From Vreelandella salicampi (GTDB taxonomy: Bacteria; Pseudomonadota; Gammaproteobacteria; Pseudomonadales; Halomonadaceae): a DNA stretch of 64,000 bases. A model generated the notes under the pieces. It ran no database searches, was not told the DNA's origin, and saw nothing but the letters and a program-made list of their open reading frames with translations. The first letter of the stretch is position 1. Each line of letters opens with the position of its first letter. The translations under genes were made by a program, and so were the position numbers. The stretch lies in NCBI RefSeq assembly GCF_013415105.1, contig NZ_JACCDF010000016.1, positions 24,998-88,997 of the forward strand. The letters run 5' to 3'. Below are positions 47,658 through 55,830 of the stretch, piece by piece.

Positions 47658-48260
47658 ATGGCTTTTTCGACAGCGAAAACCAAAGCTTGGTTCGTTCGTA
47701 TCAATGGCTCCCAGCACATGCTTTGGCTGCTGGCCGGTCTATCTTTTCTGGAAACCATTATTCTGCCGATCCCCATTGAGCTGGTACTGATCCCACTGAT
47801 GGCAGTTAATCGGCAGCGTTTGTGGGCCATGGCCGCCGCCACTACGCTTGGCTGCCTGGCGGCTTCACTGATTGGTTACGGCGTGGGGATGGTGCTCTTC
47901 CAGTCGATAGGCACCTGGTTTATCGACTCGATGGGAATGCAGGATGCCTACGCGTCCTTTCAGCGCTTCTTTAACCAGTACGGTTTTGTGGCCATTTTAA
48001 CGCTGGGAATTTTGCCGATTCCTTTCCAGATCGCGATGATCACCGCTGGCCTTTCAGGCTATCCCGTGTTGATGTTTGCCCTGGCGGCGCTCATGGCACG
48101 AGGGCTTCGCTATTTCGGTCTTGCTTGGCTGGTACACCGCTTCGGCAACCGCGTCATTGTGCTATGGAAGCGCCACGCGCTGCTAACCAGCCTGATAGGC
48201 GGTGTCGTCGTGTTGCTAATCGCCTTGGGCATGCAGGCATTAGCTGGATGGGTGATGTAA
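47658..48260 (+). CDS. YqaA-like VTT/SNARE-associated membrane protein
   Basis: A 200-residue membrane protein of the YqaA/DedA (VTT) superfamily, with L-P-I-P-I-E-L-V-L-I-P, G-Y-G-V-G-M-V-L-F and Q-Y-G-F-V-A-I-L-T-L-G-I-L-P-I-P-F-Q. Proteins of this kind are thought to move lipids or polyprenyl phosphates. The gene starts 12 bases after the DUF1206 gene and is probably co-transcribed with it. Confidence 0.88.
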   Translation: MAFSTAKTKAWFVRINGSQHMLWLLAGLSFLETIILPIPIELVLIPLMAVNRQRLWAMAAATTLGCLAASLIGYGVGMVLFQSIGTWFIDSMGMQDAYASFQRFFNQYGFVAILTLGILPIPFQIAMITAGLSGYPVLMFALAALMARGLRYFGLAWLVHRFGNRVIVLWKRHALLTSLIGGVVVLLIALGMQALAGWVM

Positions 48261-48296
48261 GGAAGCCTGAAAAGCGTGCGGACAGACAAATGACAC

Positions 48297-48722
48297 TTAA
48301 CGATTTGGCTTTGGCAGTAACGACGGGGGTTCCCCAGTCATTACATCCATAGGGGTTAAAAAGGTTTCCCATATCGTATGCGTACGCGCCTGGGTAAGCT
48401 GTGTTTTACACGACAACGACATAACGCCCCGTATGGTGCCATCGCGCCACTGCGTATACACCGCATCACAGTGGGCTTGGCGGTAGCCTTCCCAGGCTTC
48501 TTGCGCCTGCTGAATCGACTCCACCAGGGCCGCATCGGTTTCATGATCGTTTAGCGCCGCGTCAAGATAGCGGTGCATTTCCGCTTCGGCGGCTTCTAGC
48601 TCAATCAATGCACACTGATTGATATCCGCCGTCGTCATGGCATTTTCGCAGTTGGGTGCACTATCCGAGGCATACGCTGACAGCGCGCTGAAGGCAAGAA
48701 ACAAACCGGCAACATAGTTCAT
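48297..48722 (-). CDS. LprI-like secreted protein (DUF1311)
   Basis: A 141-residue exported protein. A signal peptide ends near residue 20 (S-A-Y-A-S). The mature part has the DUF1311/LprI pattern: C-x-x-A-x-T-x-x-D-I-N-Q-C-A, A-E-A-E-M-H-R-Y-L and W-E-G-Y-R-Q-A-H-C with a closing C-K-T-Q-L-T-Q-A-R, giving four cysteines for two disulfides. The family includes a mycobacterial lysozyme inhibitor. A GTG two codons upstream is an alternative start. Confidence 0.82.
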   Translation of the reverse strand: MNYVAGLFLAFSALSAYASDSAPNCENAMTTADINQCALIELEAAEAEMHRYLDAALNDHETDAALVESIQQAQEAWEGYRQAHCDAVYTQWRDGTIRGVMSLSCKTQLTQARTHTIWETFLTPMDVMTGEPPSLLPKPNR

Positions 48723-48857
48723 GAACACTAACTCTGCGCATAGACGTGAAATATAATATTGTAGAAAATATGTTATTTAACATAGCAGGTGCGCTGGACA
48801 TCGTCAGGAAGAGCGCCCACAAGAGGCGTGACCAAATGGTGGTGCGATGTTATGAAT

Positions 48858-49343
48858 TCAGAATTCTGAACCTACATCATCGGGGCTAGGTCGTAATTGG
48901 CGTTGAAGGCCGAGCAAAAAATTCCGCAATATTTGGTCTTTACACTCTCGGTAATTTTTATGGCTGGGCTTACGGAAAAAGGCGCTGAGTTCGTGATGAC
49001 TCAACGGTAGCCCCACCCGCTCAAACACGTCCAAAATATCGTCCGCTTTCATGTTCAGCGCGATGCGCAGCTTCTGGAACACCATGTTGTTGTTCAACTG
49101 CGTTTCCGGCGCCGGCTGGGGGCCTTCCCGCTTGCCACGCTTGAAGCTGATAAACCCGTTCAAAAACGCCGCCAGTTCTTTGTTCTTCATGGTGACAAAG
49201 GCGTCATCGTCATCCTTCTTCAGCCAGGCCGTCACCTGCGGCTGGGTCACGCTGACCTCCGCCAGGGCGAAGATATCCACGATGGTGTTATCTTTTAAAT
49301 CAAAGGTGTAACGGATACGGCGAAAAATATCGTTATTGGTCAA
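48858..49343 (-). CDS. YehS-like DUF1456 protein
   Basis: A 161-residue protein with two tandem DUF1456 units. Each has the pattern N-D-I-F-R-R-I-R-Y-T-F-D-L-K-D, V-S-V-T-Q-P-Q-V-T-A-W-L-K-K-D-D and L-x-x-F-L-N-G-F-I; the second runs V-F-Q-K-L-R-I-A-L-N-M-K. E. coli YehS has the same duplication. Function unknown. The start overlaps the preceding gene's stop by 11 bases. Confidence 0.92.
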   Translation of the reverse strand: MTNNDIFRRIRYTFDLKDNTIVDIFALAEVSVTQPQVTAWLKKDDDDAFVTMKNKELAAFLNGFISFKRGKREGPQPAPETQLNNNMVFQKLRIALNMKADDILDVFERVGLPLSHHELSAFFRKPSHKNYRECKDQILRNFLLGLQRQLRPSPDDVGSEF

Positions 49344-49776
49344 AATGGGGTTCCTGGCCGGTAGTTAGTTTCTTGAGCAGCTCATCAATTTCTGCTTTCA
49401 GGTCGTTATCTTCAATGCCTTGGGCGCTAACTTTTGCCTGTTGAAGGCTTTTGATCGCATCGTCCGTTTGGCCCAGTTCCACTTGAAACGTCGCCATGGA
49501 AAAACCAATAGATGCCATATGGTCTTTCGATTCCATGTCAATGGCTTTATCCAGAGCTTTTTCGTAGAGAGCCAGCGCTTCATCTAACTCTTCGGTAAAG
49601 TCCGCCAGGGTTTCCCACTGTTCTGGGTGATCTTTATCGGTGTTCTCATTATCCGTGCAAATCGCCTTCAATTCGGCATAAAGCGCATCGAATGTTTCTC
49701 TATCATCTTTCGCAGCGGCTTTCATTAGCTTTTCAGCTAATTCGTAAACCGCCTTATATATTTTGGTGTTAATCAT
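49333..49776 (-). CDS. TPR-like helical protein
   Basis: A 147-residue acidic all-helical protein with repeated A-L-x-x-Y-x-x-A-L and A-I-K-S-L-Q-Q-A elements that resemble tetratricopeptide repeats (about residues 60-135). The start at 49776 is set by AAAGGTGG upstream; a longer frame runs through an AT-rich leader. It overlaps the YehS gene and is probably co-translated with it. Role unknown. Confidence 0.8.
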   Translation of the reverse strand: MINTKIYKAVYELAEKLMKAAAKDDRETFDALYAELKAICTDNENTDKDHPEQWETLADFTEELDEALALYEKALDKAIDMESKDHMASIGFSMATFQVELGQTDDAIKSLQQAKVSAQGIEDNDLKAEIDELLKKLTTGQEPHFDQ

Positions 49777-50239
49777 GAACAACCACCTTTCACCTATCAT
49801 AAAATAATAACAAAAAAAACAAACCTGTTTAAAAAGCAGCACTCATAGAATAACCGCTTTTAACACAGTAGCACCGCCATGGCCGCGTTATTATACCCTC
49901 TGGGCATACCCCCACGGGCGATCATTTTGACGCTTTTGTTAACGAGGTGTTGGTGTTGCTTATCAGGGTGGGTTTGCTGGGCTCAACGTGTTTGGAAGGA
50001 TCCGTTTAGGAAGTGCCAGAGAAATATGCTAAACGCTCTCGTTGAGAGAGCCCTTAAGAAGAGAGAGCCTTCAAGCAGCTCAAGCCGACGGTGTATAAAC
50101 GCGTAATCCTGCTGCACATCGGCGAGCCAAGCAAAAAATACGCTACAGAGCTTCGGACAGCGGCGAACTCTGGCAAGCACGCCATTCACCCTAGAATGAG
50201 GTTCAGCGCTCGCAGCGACGCCGCTATTCGGGGAGCGGT
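49777..50239. other. Gene-free interval with only weak frames
   Basis: About 460 bases between the TPR gene and the DUF3618 gene. Short open frames exist on both strands (for example 49879-50106 plus and 49983-50189 minus) but none has a ribosome site, a family pattern or a consistent codon bias. The left 80 bases are AT-rich and should hold the promoter of the TPR-yehS operon. Nothing else is recognised. Confidence 0.5.
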
Positions 50240-50906
50240 TTATTCCGACCCATCTGACTCGCGAAGCTCGCTATATTTCCTTGCCGCTTTAGACTTAGCA
50301 GCTTCGACGCTGCGATCTCTCTTTTCGCCAAGCATGTCGTCCTCTATCTCAGTCGGCGGTACCAGCGCACCCAGTGCGGCACCGATGGCGATACCGAGAC
50401 TCCCCGCAATCAGCGGTTGGTCTCGATAGAACTGCGACAGGCTTTCCCGAGCGTTCTGTGCCGACTCATTCACGTGCGAGGTTGCACTGTGCATGCGATC
50501 GCCCGCTGCGGCGGCCTTGTCTTGTGATTTCGCGGTGGCATTGCCAAAGGCATCCTTGAGCTTGTGCTCGTCCTTGCCAGTGCTGGTATTCTGCGGTTGT
50601 TGAGCATGCGCCGCACCATTGCTGTCGGACGACATCATCAACCACGAGATGCCAACGCTGGTAAGTCATCGGCATCGGGTTGTTTTTTACTTGGGCGCCC
50701 AGGTTGCGACCAAACTCTCCGCCATGCTCCCGGGCCATGCCAAGCGCCTGGTCGATGAGTTCGCCGGGCGAAAACCGATCAGACAGCTCGCTTGCGCTCT
50801 CGCCGAGGCGCGCGCGTGCTTGGTCGACTTCGCGCTCCAGCTGTTCCGGACTTTTCGTCTCGTCATTTTGATCGTCGTCACTGCGGGTATCGGTAGTATT
50901 GTTCAT
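50240..50906 (-). pseudogene. DUF3618-type helical protein gene with a frameshift
   Basis: The gene starts at 50906 (AGAGGG upstream) and reads for 80 codons, K-S-P-E-Q-L-E-R-E-V-D-Q-A-R-A-R-L being the DUF3618 hallmark, up to N-N-P-M-P-M. There the phase breaks at base 50666: removing one base continues directly into L-T-S-V-G-I-S-W-L-M-M-S and a 141-residue tail with a membrane segment and an acidic helix. The join restores the P-M-[PL]-x-x-x-x-G-x-x-W-L-M pattern of the family. It could be a real frameshift or a sequencing error. Its start overlaps the holin-like gene's stop by 4 bases. Confidence 0.8.
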
Positions 50907-51331
50907 CGTGCTGCCCTCTTGACGGTCTCTGTGTCTTTCTTCGTGGAATCCAGCGTGCGATCCGGCACCATCGCGTTCGCGCTCATTTTTTTCTTGGCCG
51001 AACCGATCATCAGGTAGCCGACCAGCAGCGCTGCTACGCCGACGATCAGCGCTGAGAGCCATGGGGCTAATACGTTGCTGAGCCCGTACACCGCGCTCAT
51101 GAGCAGGACAACGAGCCCAGCCATGGCAACAGCAGCGCCCGCCGCAATCGCACCGACGGCGGCTTTCGCCTCCGAGATAGATTCGCCGATTTCAGATTTC
51201 GCCAGCTCGATTTCTTTGCCGAACAACGTTGATAAGTCCGTTGAGAGGTTACGAATCAGGTCGGCAATCGAGTCAGCACCGTTTTCATCGCTCGCCGCTG
51301 GCGACGGTGCAGTTCCGTTTTCCTGTTTCAT
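50903..51331 (-). CDS. Phage-holin-like superfamily III membrane protein
   Basis: A 142-residue protein of the DUF1469/phage_holin_3_6 family. An N-terminal amphipathic helix has L-S-T-L-F-G-K-E-I-E-L-A-K-S-E-I, followed by two membrane segments (about 60-80 and 87-110) and a charged tail. Despite the family name these are usually chromosomal envelope proteins found beside DUF3618 genes, as here. Overlaps both neighbours by 4 bases, so three genes form a tight operon. Confidence 0.88.
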   Translation of the reverse strand: MKQENGTAPSPAASDENGADSIADLIRNLSTDLSTLFGKEIELAKSEIGESISEAKAAVGAIAAGAAVAMAGLVVLLMSAVYGLSNVLAPWLSALIVGVAALLVGYLMIGSAKKKMSANAMVPDRTLDSTKKDTETVKRAAR

Positions 51332-51930
51332 AGCGTCTCTCCCACGTTATCGCTGCCCGGGGCAGTCGAGTTCGTATACGTGTTCGTCATGTCGACCCGT
51401 TCCCGGCGCTGGATAGGCTCGCCGCTAGAGACATCGTCATTTCGGACACTGTCATCTTTCCGGTCAGTATCAGTCGGGCTTGCGTTGTTTCCCTCATGGT
51501 CATGCTCGGTGCTTGCCTTGAAGAATCGCGACAAGCCAAAGCCAACGGCAATGCTGCCGAGCATGTACAGCGCAGGATTATCCCGGGCCAGACGCTTGGC
51601 ATCGCTGGCCAGCTCATCCACGCTGCGGTCTTCAAGCTGTTGGGCGGCAGTCGCGAGGTTGCTGCTCAACTCGCGTGCATAGCGGGCTAGGCCTTCGCGG
51701 TCTTTGTCATCAAGCTTGGATGCGGCTGCATCGATGGCCTCTGACAAATTATCTGCCTCATTCGCGAACTGTTGCTGTCCAGCTTCTGCCTTCTCGCGCG
51801 CTTCGGCGCCCACGTCGCGTTTCACATCGCGAGCGGCTTCATCAGCTTGCTGTTTCGGCGATCCGCTACTGGTGTCGTCAGGCTTACTGTCCGCGTTGGG
51901 GCGATTGGGATCCAGGTTGGATGGCGTCAT
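51328..51930 (-). CDS. Nutrient-deprivation-protein-like helical envelope protein
   Basis: A 200-residue acidic protein with a helical region (about 30-125) followed by a single hydrophobic helix N-P-A-L-Y-M-L-G-S-I-A-V-G-F-G-L-S-R-F-F, and a disordered acidic tail. The R-D-N-P-A-L-x-x-x-G-x-x-x-x-G motif is shared with proteins annotated as nutrient-deprivation-induced. It is first in the operon with the holin-like and DUF3618 genes. A role in envelope stress is inferred only from that association. Confidence 0.75.
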   Translation of the reverse strand: MTPSNLDPNRPNADSKPDDTSSGSPKQQADEAARDVKRDVGAEAREKAEAGQQQFANEADNLSEAIDAAASKLDDKDREGLARYARELSSNLATAAQQLEDRSVDELASDAKRLARDNPALYMLGSIAVGFGLSRFFKASTEHDHEGNNASPTDTDRKDDSVRNDDVSSGEPIQRRERVDMTNTYTNSTAPGSDNVGETL

Positions 51931-52210
51931 TACACACTCCTCGGCATTCAGTCAGTCGAATGCTTGCTGTTGATGCATTTCAGATTCGCACCGGTACATA
52001 AGGTGCCGCAAGAAGCACGCCAAGCGCGGAGATACTCGTAAGAGGTTGCAACGCGCGATGGCTCATGGAGTTATCCGTGGCTCGCAAATTCCTATCAACG
52101 TGCTTGCAACCTGAGTTTTTCAAGTTTCAGGAGTGGAGTCTGTGCGCTACCAGACCCACCACCTCCTTGAGCGCAGTTTCCTGTCAGGCGCTGTGCGCCA
52201 TGCCTGGCGC

Positions 52211-52236
52211 AAAAAAAGCGCGGCCTAAGCCGCGCT
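52211..52236 (-). terminator. Terminator after the PRC-barrel gene
   Basis: Minus-strand stem AGCGCGGC / GCCGCGCT with a 4-base loop, followed by seven T residues. It lies about 50 bases past the stop of the PRC-barrel gene. The rest of the 51931-52286 gap shows no gene. Confidence 0.9.
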
Positions 52237-52286
52237 GCAAATACCATGGATATTCGTGCCATGGCTCACGCATATAGGGACAATGT

Positions 52287-53048
52287 TTAGTTGCTCTGCA
52301 TAGCCTCACGAAGGGTCTGGTTAGTATCTATATTTTCGAACTGATCACTGCCATAGTCGCCGGACTCTCCATCGTCGCTCGAACGAACCACAAGCTCATC
52401 ATCGTTGCGAAGCTCTAGATCATCCACTTTGTAACCCATCTCGTCTTCGCCGAATCCGAAGAAGCCACCTTCAGTAATCACGACGTAGATATCATTGCTC
52501 TGGGTGTTTCGAACAACGCGCTCGATGTCACCAATCTCTTCATCGTCTTCCTGACTGTAGACGGTATAGCCTTCGATCTCTCTGACCTCCCTGTCAATGA
52601 AGGCATTACCCTTTGAGGCTTGGTCTTGTGACGCCTCATCTTGATTCTGTTCATCCGTATCACGCATTTCAGCATCGACGTTTTCAGCGCTCTCAATCTC
52701 AACGTCGACCTCGCCCGGCTCTTCGACCGTGATGTTAGGCTCTGCCTGTTCGACGGTAACGTTGGGATCCGGCTGCTCAATGGTCACTTCCGGCGGCTGT
52801 TGCTCGACGGTCACATTCGGCGACTTTTGCTCAACTTGGATCTCAGCCGGCTCCTGTTCGATATCAACGTCAGCGGGCTCCCCCTCGATGCGAACCTTGG
52901 CTCCCTGGCCTTGTTCGTTTCCCTGGGTGCCCTCCGGGTTCGTCTGTTTCTGTTCATTCGCCTGAGACTCCTCGTCCTGGGCATGAAGACCCTGGGTAAG
53001 GCCGAAGCTCAGAGCGCCAACTGCGATGGCAATTGCTGTCCTTTTCAT
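52287..53048 (-). CDS. Secreted PRC-barrel protein with nonapeptide repeats
   Basis: A 253-residue exported, very acidic protein. Signal peptide ends at H-A-Q (about residue 24). Residues 57-110 are six tandem 9-residue units of the form [EP]-P-x-V-x-V-E-Q, such as K-S-P-N-V-T-V-E-Q. A PRC-barrel domain follows (about 155-230: Y-T-V-Y-S-Q-E-D-D-E-E-I-G-D-I-E ... Y-V-V-I-T-E-G-G-F). The start at 53048 is supported by AAGGA; a longer frame is upstream of the signal peptide. Acidic composition suggests a periplasmic or outer-surface role in a salty environment. Confidence 0.85.
   Translation of the reverse strand: MKRTAIAIAVGALSFGLTQGLHAQDEESQANEQKQTNPEGTQGNEQGQGAKVRIEGEPADVDIEQEPAEIQVEQKSPNVTVEQQPPEVTIEQPDPNVTVEQAEPNITVEEPGEVDVEIESAENVDAEMRDTDEQNQDEASQDQASKGNAFIDREVREIEGYTVYSQEDDEEIGDIERVVRNTQSNDIYVVITEGGFFGFGEDEMGYKVDDLELRNDDELVVRSSDDGESGDYGSDQFENIDTNQTLREAMQSN
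52719..52880 (-). repeat. Six 27-bp coding repeats (nonapeptide array)
   Basis: DNA encoding the six P-x-[VI]-x-[VI]-E-Q units of the PRC-barrel protein. The alternating valine/isoleucine pattern predicts stacked beta strands. The copies differ at the base level, so the array is not a recent slippage product. Confidence 0.75.
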
Positions 53049-53520
53049 TCGATTTTCCTTCTCAATTCGTTTATTTTGGTTTGCAATATTCATGTTAGAG
53101 GGCTCCTGTTCGGGGCTGACATAGCGTTAAAGTGACGACTTGCAGCCTCAGGAAAATATCTGTTTATGGCTGGCGATCATGCATCTCCAAAACGGAACGC
53201 CGTACGATGTGCTCCAAGCAGCACAAAAAAATGTTCTTTTGGCACTTCCCTTGCCGATCTCTTATTCAGCTTAGTCAGTGAGTAAAACGCTTTCTGTGCA
53301 CTAGCGAACATGGGGGCATGTTTCATCGAACATTCGTTTAAGATTTCTTATAATTCAATTATTTATAAATAATAATTCGCAATAGCTGATATGACGGAAT
53401 GCACACCAGCACCTGCTATGCCCCGCTCGCCAAGTTATTACTAGTTTCGGGGGAGGCAAAAATCGTCGATGGTGTAAGAAGGAGTAAGCAATCCGCTAAT
53501 CCTATCTAGGCAGGCTTCAA

Positions 53521-53709
53521 CTAGATCGGTAACGTCTCTTTCCATTGCCAGAGCAGCAGCGGGTTAAGCTCATCATCATTGAGCATGGGTAGCGTCTCGA
53601 AGACAGGCTGCAAGCAGTCGTAGGGTGAGAAGCCATTGGCGGTTTCGATTGGTCTGAAGATCGCCGCACTGGCTTGGGTATTTTTGCGAAGCCCGTTGCT
53701 GGGTTGAAT
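53521..53709 (-). pseudogene. IS66-family TnpC C-terminal remnant
   Basis: A minus-strand open frame ending at a TAG (53521) reads G-L-R-K-N, A-S-A-A-I-F-R-P-I-E-T-A-N-G-F-S-P-Y, then V-F-E-T-L-P and L-L-L-W-Q-W-K, matching the G-R-K-N ... S-L-I-E-T-A-K-A-N-G-L-E-P-Y ... L-P-W ending of IS66 transposases with internal deletions. No start, no upstream domain and no inverted repeat remain. The rest of the 53049-53813 gap (AT-rich around 53340-53400) has nothing recognised. Confidence 0.7.
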
Positions 53710-53813
53710 ATGCTTGGGAAGGTCAGTTTAGAGTGTTCCGCACACTCAGTGCCTCCGCTGGAATGATGTGTTCGACGTCACTTTGCATAGCCAGTACCCA
53801 CCAATGTAGCGCG

Positions 53814-54845
53814 TTATTCTTCCAGAACAACGTCGTCAATTGGGCGACGTAAGCTGAATGGCGCAGTGCCGCCATGGCCAAAACGCACCATTAGCTGCGC
53901 ATTTTCTCCGCTCAGGTTCAGCCACTGTTCAAAGTTTGATCGCAACGAACGCACTTCGATAGGCTGATTGATAAAGGCGGTTCGAACATTAAGGGCGGTC
54001 GCCTGCAACGCGAAGCGCTCGTAAGCGCGGCCGGCTTCAACCCACGCGGCCTTATCGTCTTCCCGTGACACGAAAACCGCCACGCCAGCTGAGCTTTTGA
54101 TGTTCGTGGCATCGGTCTCGGCTTGCCCTTTTGGGGTGAGCACCAGCTTGATGATCCATTTCGCCAACCAGGTCGGCAATGCTGGCTGACCGCTGACTCG
54201 CCCCGACAGGCCATCGCCGGTGCGTATTGCTTCGTTGGGATTAAAACGAATCCAGGAAACGAGTTCATCTCGAAAAGCTCGGTCAGTCAGTTGGTCGATA
54301 TTCCCTCGAGCAACGTAGTCAATCACCGCGTCCTTCTGCGCCGCTGACAACAACATAATTACTCGGACGTCCTTCCGTTCACCCGCTTTCTCCAACACGT
54401 CAAGCTCCCACGCCTCAAGTGACTTGCCGTCATAAGCCGTCTTTACGCACTGGCGTTGGGGAATGGCTCGATAAAGATCCGTTGGATGAGCTGAGGCGTC
54501 ACGGTGCAGAAGAATAACGACCCCGTCTTCGTCGGGATCAAATCGGACATCAGCCGAGAAGCTTTGCGCTTTCGCTGCATGAACGAGATTTTCAGCGGCG
54601 CAGCCCAAGCTCTTGAAGAGGTGGCTGTCATCTGGGTCGACCACCGGGCAACGCCGTGAGAAGTCGGGCAGGATGGTGACCGAGTCTTGCTGAATGCGAA
54701 ATTTCCAAGGCTGGGTGTTATGACTGGAGGCCGCGAGTGTGGCATGCCGAATCAGCTCTCGCGTATCCAGCACCCCGTCTGCCTGCGAGGTTCCAGGCCG
54801 ACGAATGTCGTTTGCTGCCTTATCGTAATCATCAGTCGACGCCAT
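53814..54845 (-). CDS. Acg-type FMN nitroreductase-like protein
   Basis: A 343-residue flavin protein of the Acg family, a duplicated nitroreductase fold. The N-terminal L-A-A-S-S-H-N-T-Q-P-W-K-F motif is diagnostic. Mycobacterial Acg sequesters FMN and lacks typical nitroreductase activity, so the enzymatic role here is uncertain. Start at 54845 is supported by GAGGAGG just upstream. It lies between two mobile-element remnants and downstream of ccdB. Confidence 0.86.
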   Translation of the reverse strand: MASTDDYDKAANDIRRPGTSQADGVLDTRELIRHATLAASSHNTQPWKFRIQQDSVTILPDFSRRCPVVDPDDSHLFKSLGCAAENLVHAAKAQSFSADVRFDPDEDGVVILLHRDASAHPTDLYRAIPQRQCVKTAYDGKSLEAWELDVLEKAGERKDVRVIMLLSAAQKDAVIDYVARGNIDQLTDRAFRDELVSWIRFNPNEAIRTGDGLSGRVSGQPALPTWLAKWIIKLVLTPKGQAETDATNIKSSAGVAVFVSREDDKAAWVEAGRAYERFALQATALNVRTAFINQPIEVRSLRSNFEQWLNLSGENAQLMVRFGHGGTAPFSLRRPIDDVVLEE

Positions 54846-54992
54846 TGTGCCTCCTCTACGAGCCACCGCAATTAGCTTTTCTAGTCGCCGGAAGCCGCCC
54901 AGCACGCGCGGCTTTGGAATTGAGACGAAACCGTAATGGAGTAGGCGTCGCTGAGACTGGCCTCATTGGCAACTGTAGCACGCCGCTGAGAA

Positions 54993-55307
54993 TTATGATT
55001 TTTTACACCAAAAGCCCAAAAACAGCATGTCCAACGCTGCAGAGATTTCATCTTGCTGCTCAGCAAGGCTACCAACGCCAGAACGCAATTCACCTTCGGG
55101 TACAGCTGCCATGTACTGAGTGGCCATTACTAGCTCCTGACCCTCAATGCTAAATACAGGATTCAGCCGCTGGGCAGGGGCCGGCGCAGAGGATTTGGGC
55201 AACAGTGGCACGACAACTCGGGTGTTCAAGCCGCTGAGAAGGCCTGACTGAACATCCAACAGATAGCCAGCCCCACCCTCATTTTCGAAGATATCGAAAC
55301 GAGCCAT
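54993..55307 (-). CDS. ccdB: CcdB-family toxin
   Basis: A 104-residue gyrase-poisoning toxin of the CcdB family. Family features are Y-L-L-D-V-Q-S-G-L-L near residue 15, R-V-V-V-P-L-L, and the C-terminal L-D-M-L-F-L-G-F that aligns with the N-L-M-F-W-G-I tail of F-plasmid CcdB, where the Trp-Gly-Ile end is needed for gyrase poisoning; here Trp is Leu and Ile is Phe. The ATG shares its A with the TGA of the upstream antitoxin remnant, the normal ccdAB overlap. The toxin gene appears intact. Confidence 0.9.
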   Translation of the reverse strand: MARFDIFENEGGAGYLLDVQSGLLSGLNTRVVVPLLPKSSAPAPAQRLNPVFSIEGQELVMATQYMAAVPEGELRSGVGSLAEQQDEISAALDMLFLGFWCKKS

Positions 55308-55429
55308 CAGAACTGACGGTGCCGTGCGAGAGGCAAACCGTTAGCTTCAACGTATGCGTTCGAGCTTGCCAGGGCTCTGGCATTTTCTTTAAGCAACTTC
55401 TCCTGTTTATGCACCAATAATATGTGCAT
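55307..55429 (-). pseudogene. ccdA: CcdA antitoxin, N-terminally truncated
   Basis: A 40-residue frame ending K-E-N-A-R-A-L-A-S-S-N-A-Y-V-E-A-N-G-L-P and then L-A-R-H-R-Q-F, clearly the CcdA C-terminus. The ribbon-helix-helix DNA-binding half that should precede it is missing: upstream sequence soon becomes an IS1182 remnant. The retained part is the intrinsically disordered toxin-binding segment. An ATG at 55429 exists but without a good ribosome site. It is too short to be in standard gene lists. Confidence 0.75.
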
Positions 55430-55457
55430 ATTTACAGCACATCAAAACTCTGCAGCG

Positions 55458-55560
55458 TTAGGTCTTGTCTAATGGCGCTTCAATCTCATCAGTATGGCGG
55501 CTAACGCAGTTGGTCAGCGTGGCGAAATAGGGCAAGGTACCAGAATTTGGTGGGCGATGA
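55458..55560 (-). pseudogene. IS1182-family transposase fragment
   Basis: On the minus strand this reads S-G-T-L-P-Y-F-A-T-L-T-N-C-V-S-R-H-T-D-E and ends in a stop after L-D-K-T. It matches residues S-G-D-T-V-S-Y-F-T-T-L-A-S-F-V-S-R-H-A-D of the complete transposase at 60673-62247. It borders the truncated ccdA. The remaining sequence to 55830 contains only a short unassigned frame (55680-55800 minus, ending K-A-Q-K-G-I-E-L). Confidence 0.75.
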
Positions 55561-55830
55561 TTTTCGGTGGCAGGATAGCCGCTGATCGCGCAACAAATTG
55601 TGCTCCGACAAGCGCCATAGCAACGGCCATGGGTGCGATAGCCCAACTACGTTGCGCTCATTCAACTACGCATCGGTAGTTGTCATTATAGCTCAATGCC
55701 CTTCTGGGCTTTGATGCCATGGTCTTTGAAGGCGTGTTTGACGGCTTTCATTTCGGTGACGATATCGGCGCAAATAATTTCTATTTGAACCTCATCAACG
55801 CCAGGCTGTTCTCCTTATTGCCCCCCCTCT

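Noticed and set aside
49879..50106. A 75-codon plus-strand frame in the gap before the DUF3618 gene
   Set aside because: No ribosome site, serine and arginine runs and no family pattern; likely chance.
55680..55800. Short minus-strand frame ending K-A-Q-K-G-I-E-L
   Set aside because: Protein-like end but a stop lies a few codons upstream of it and no start is available; perhaps a remnant, not a gene.
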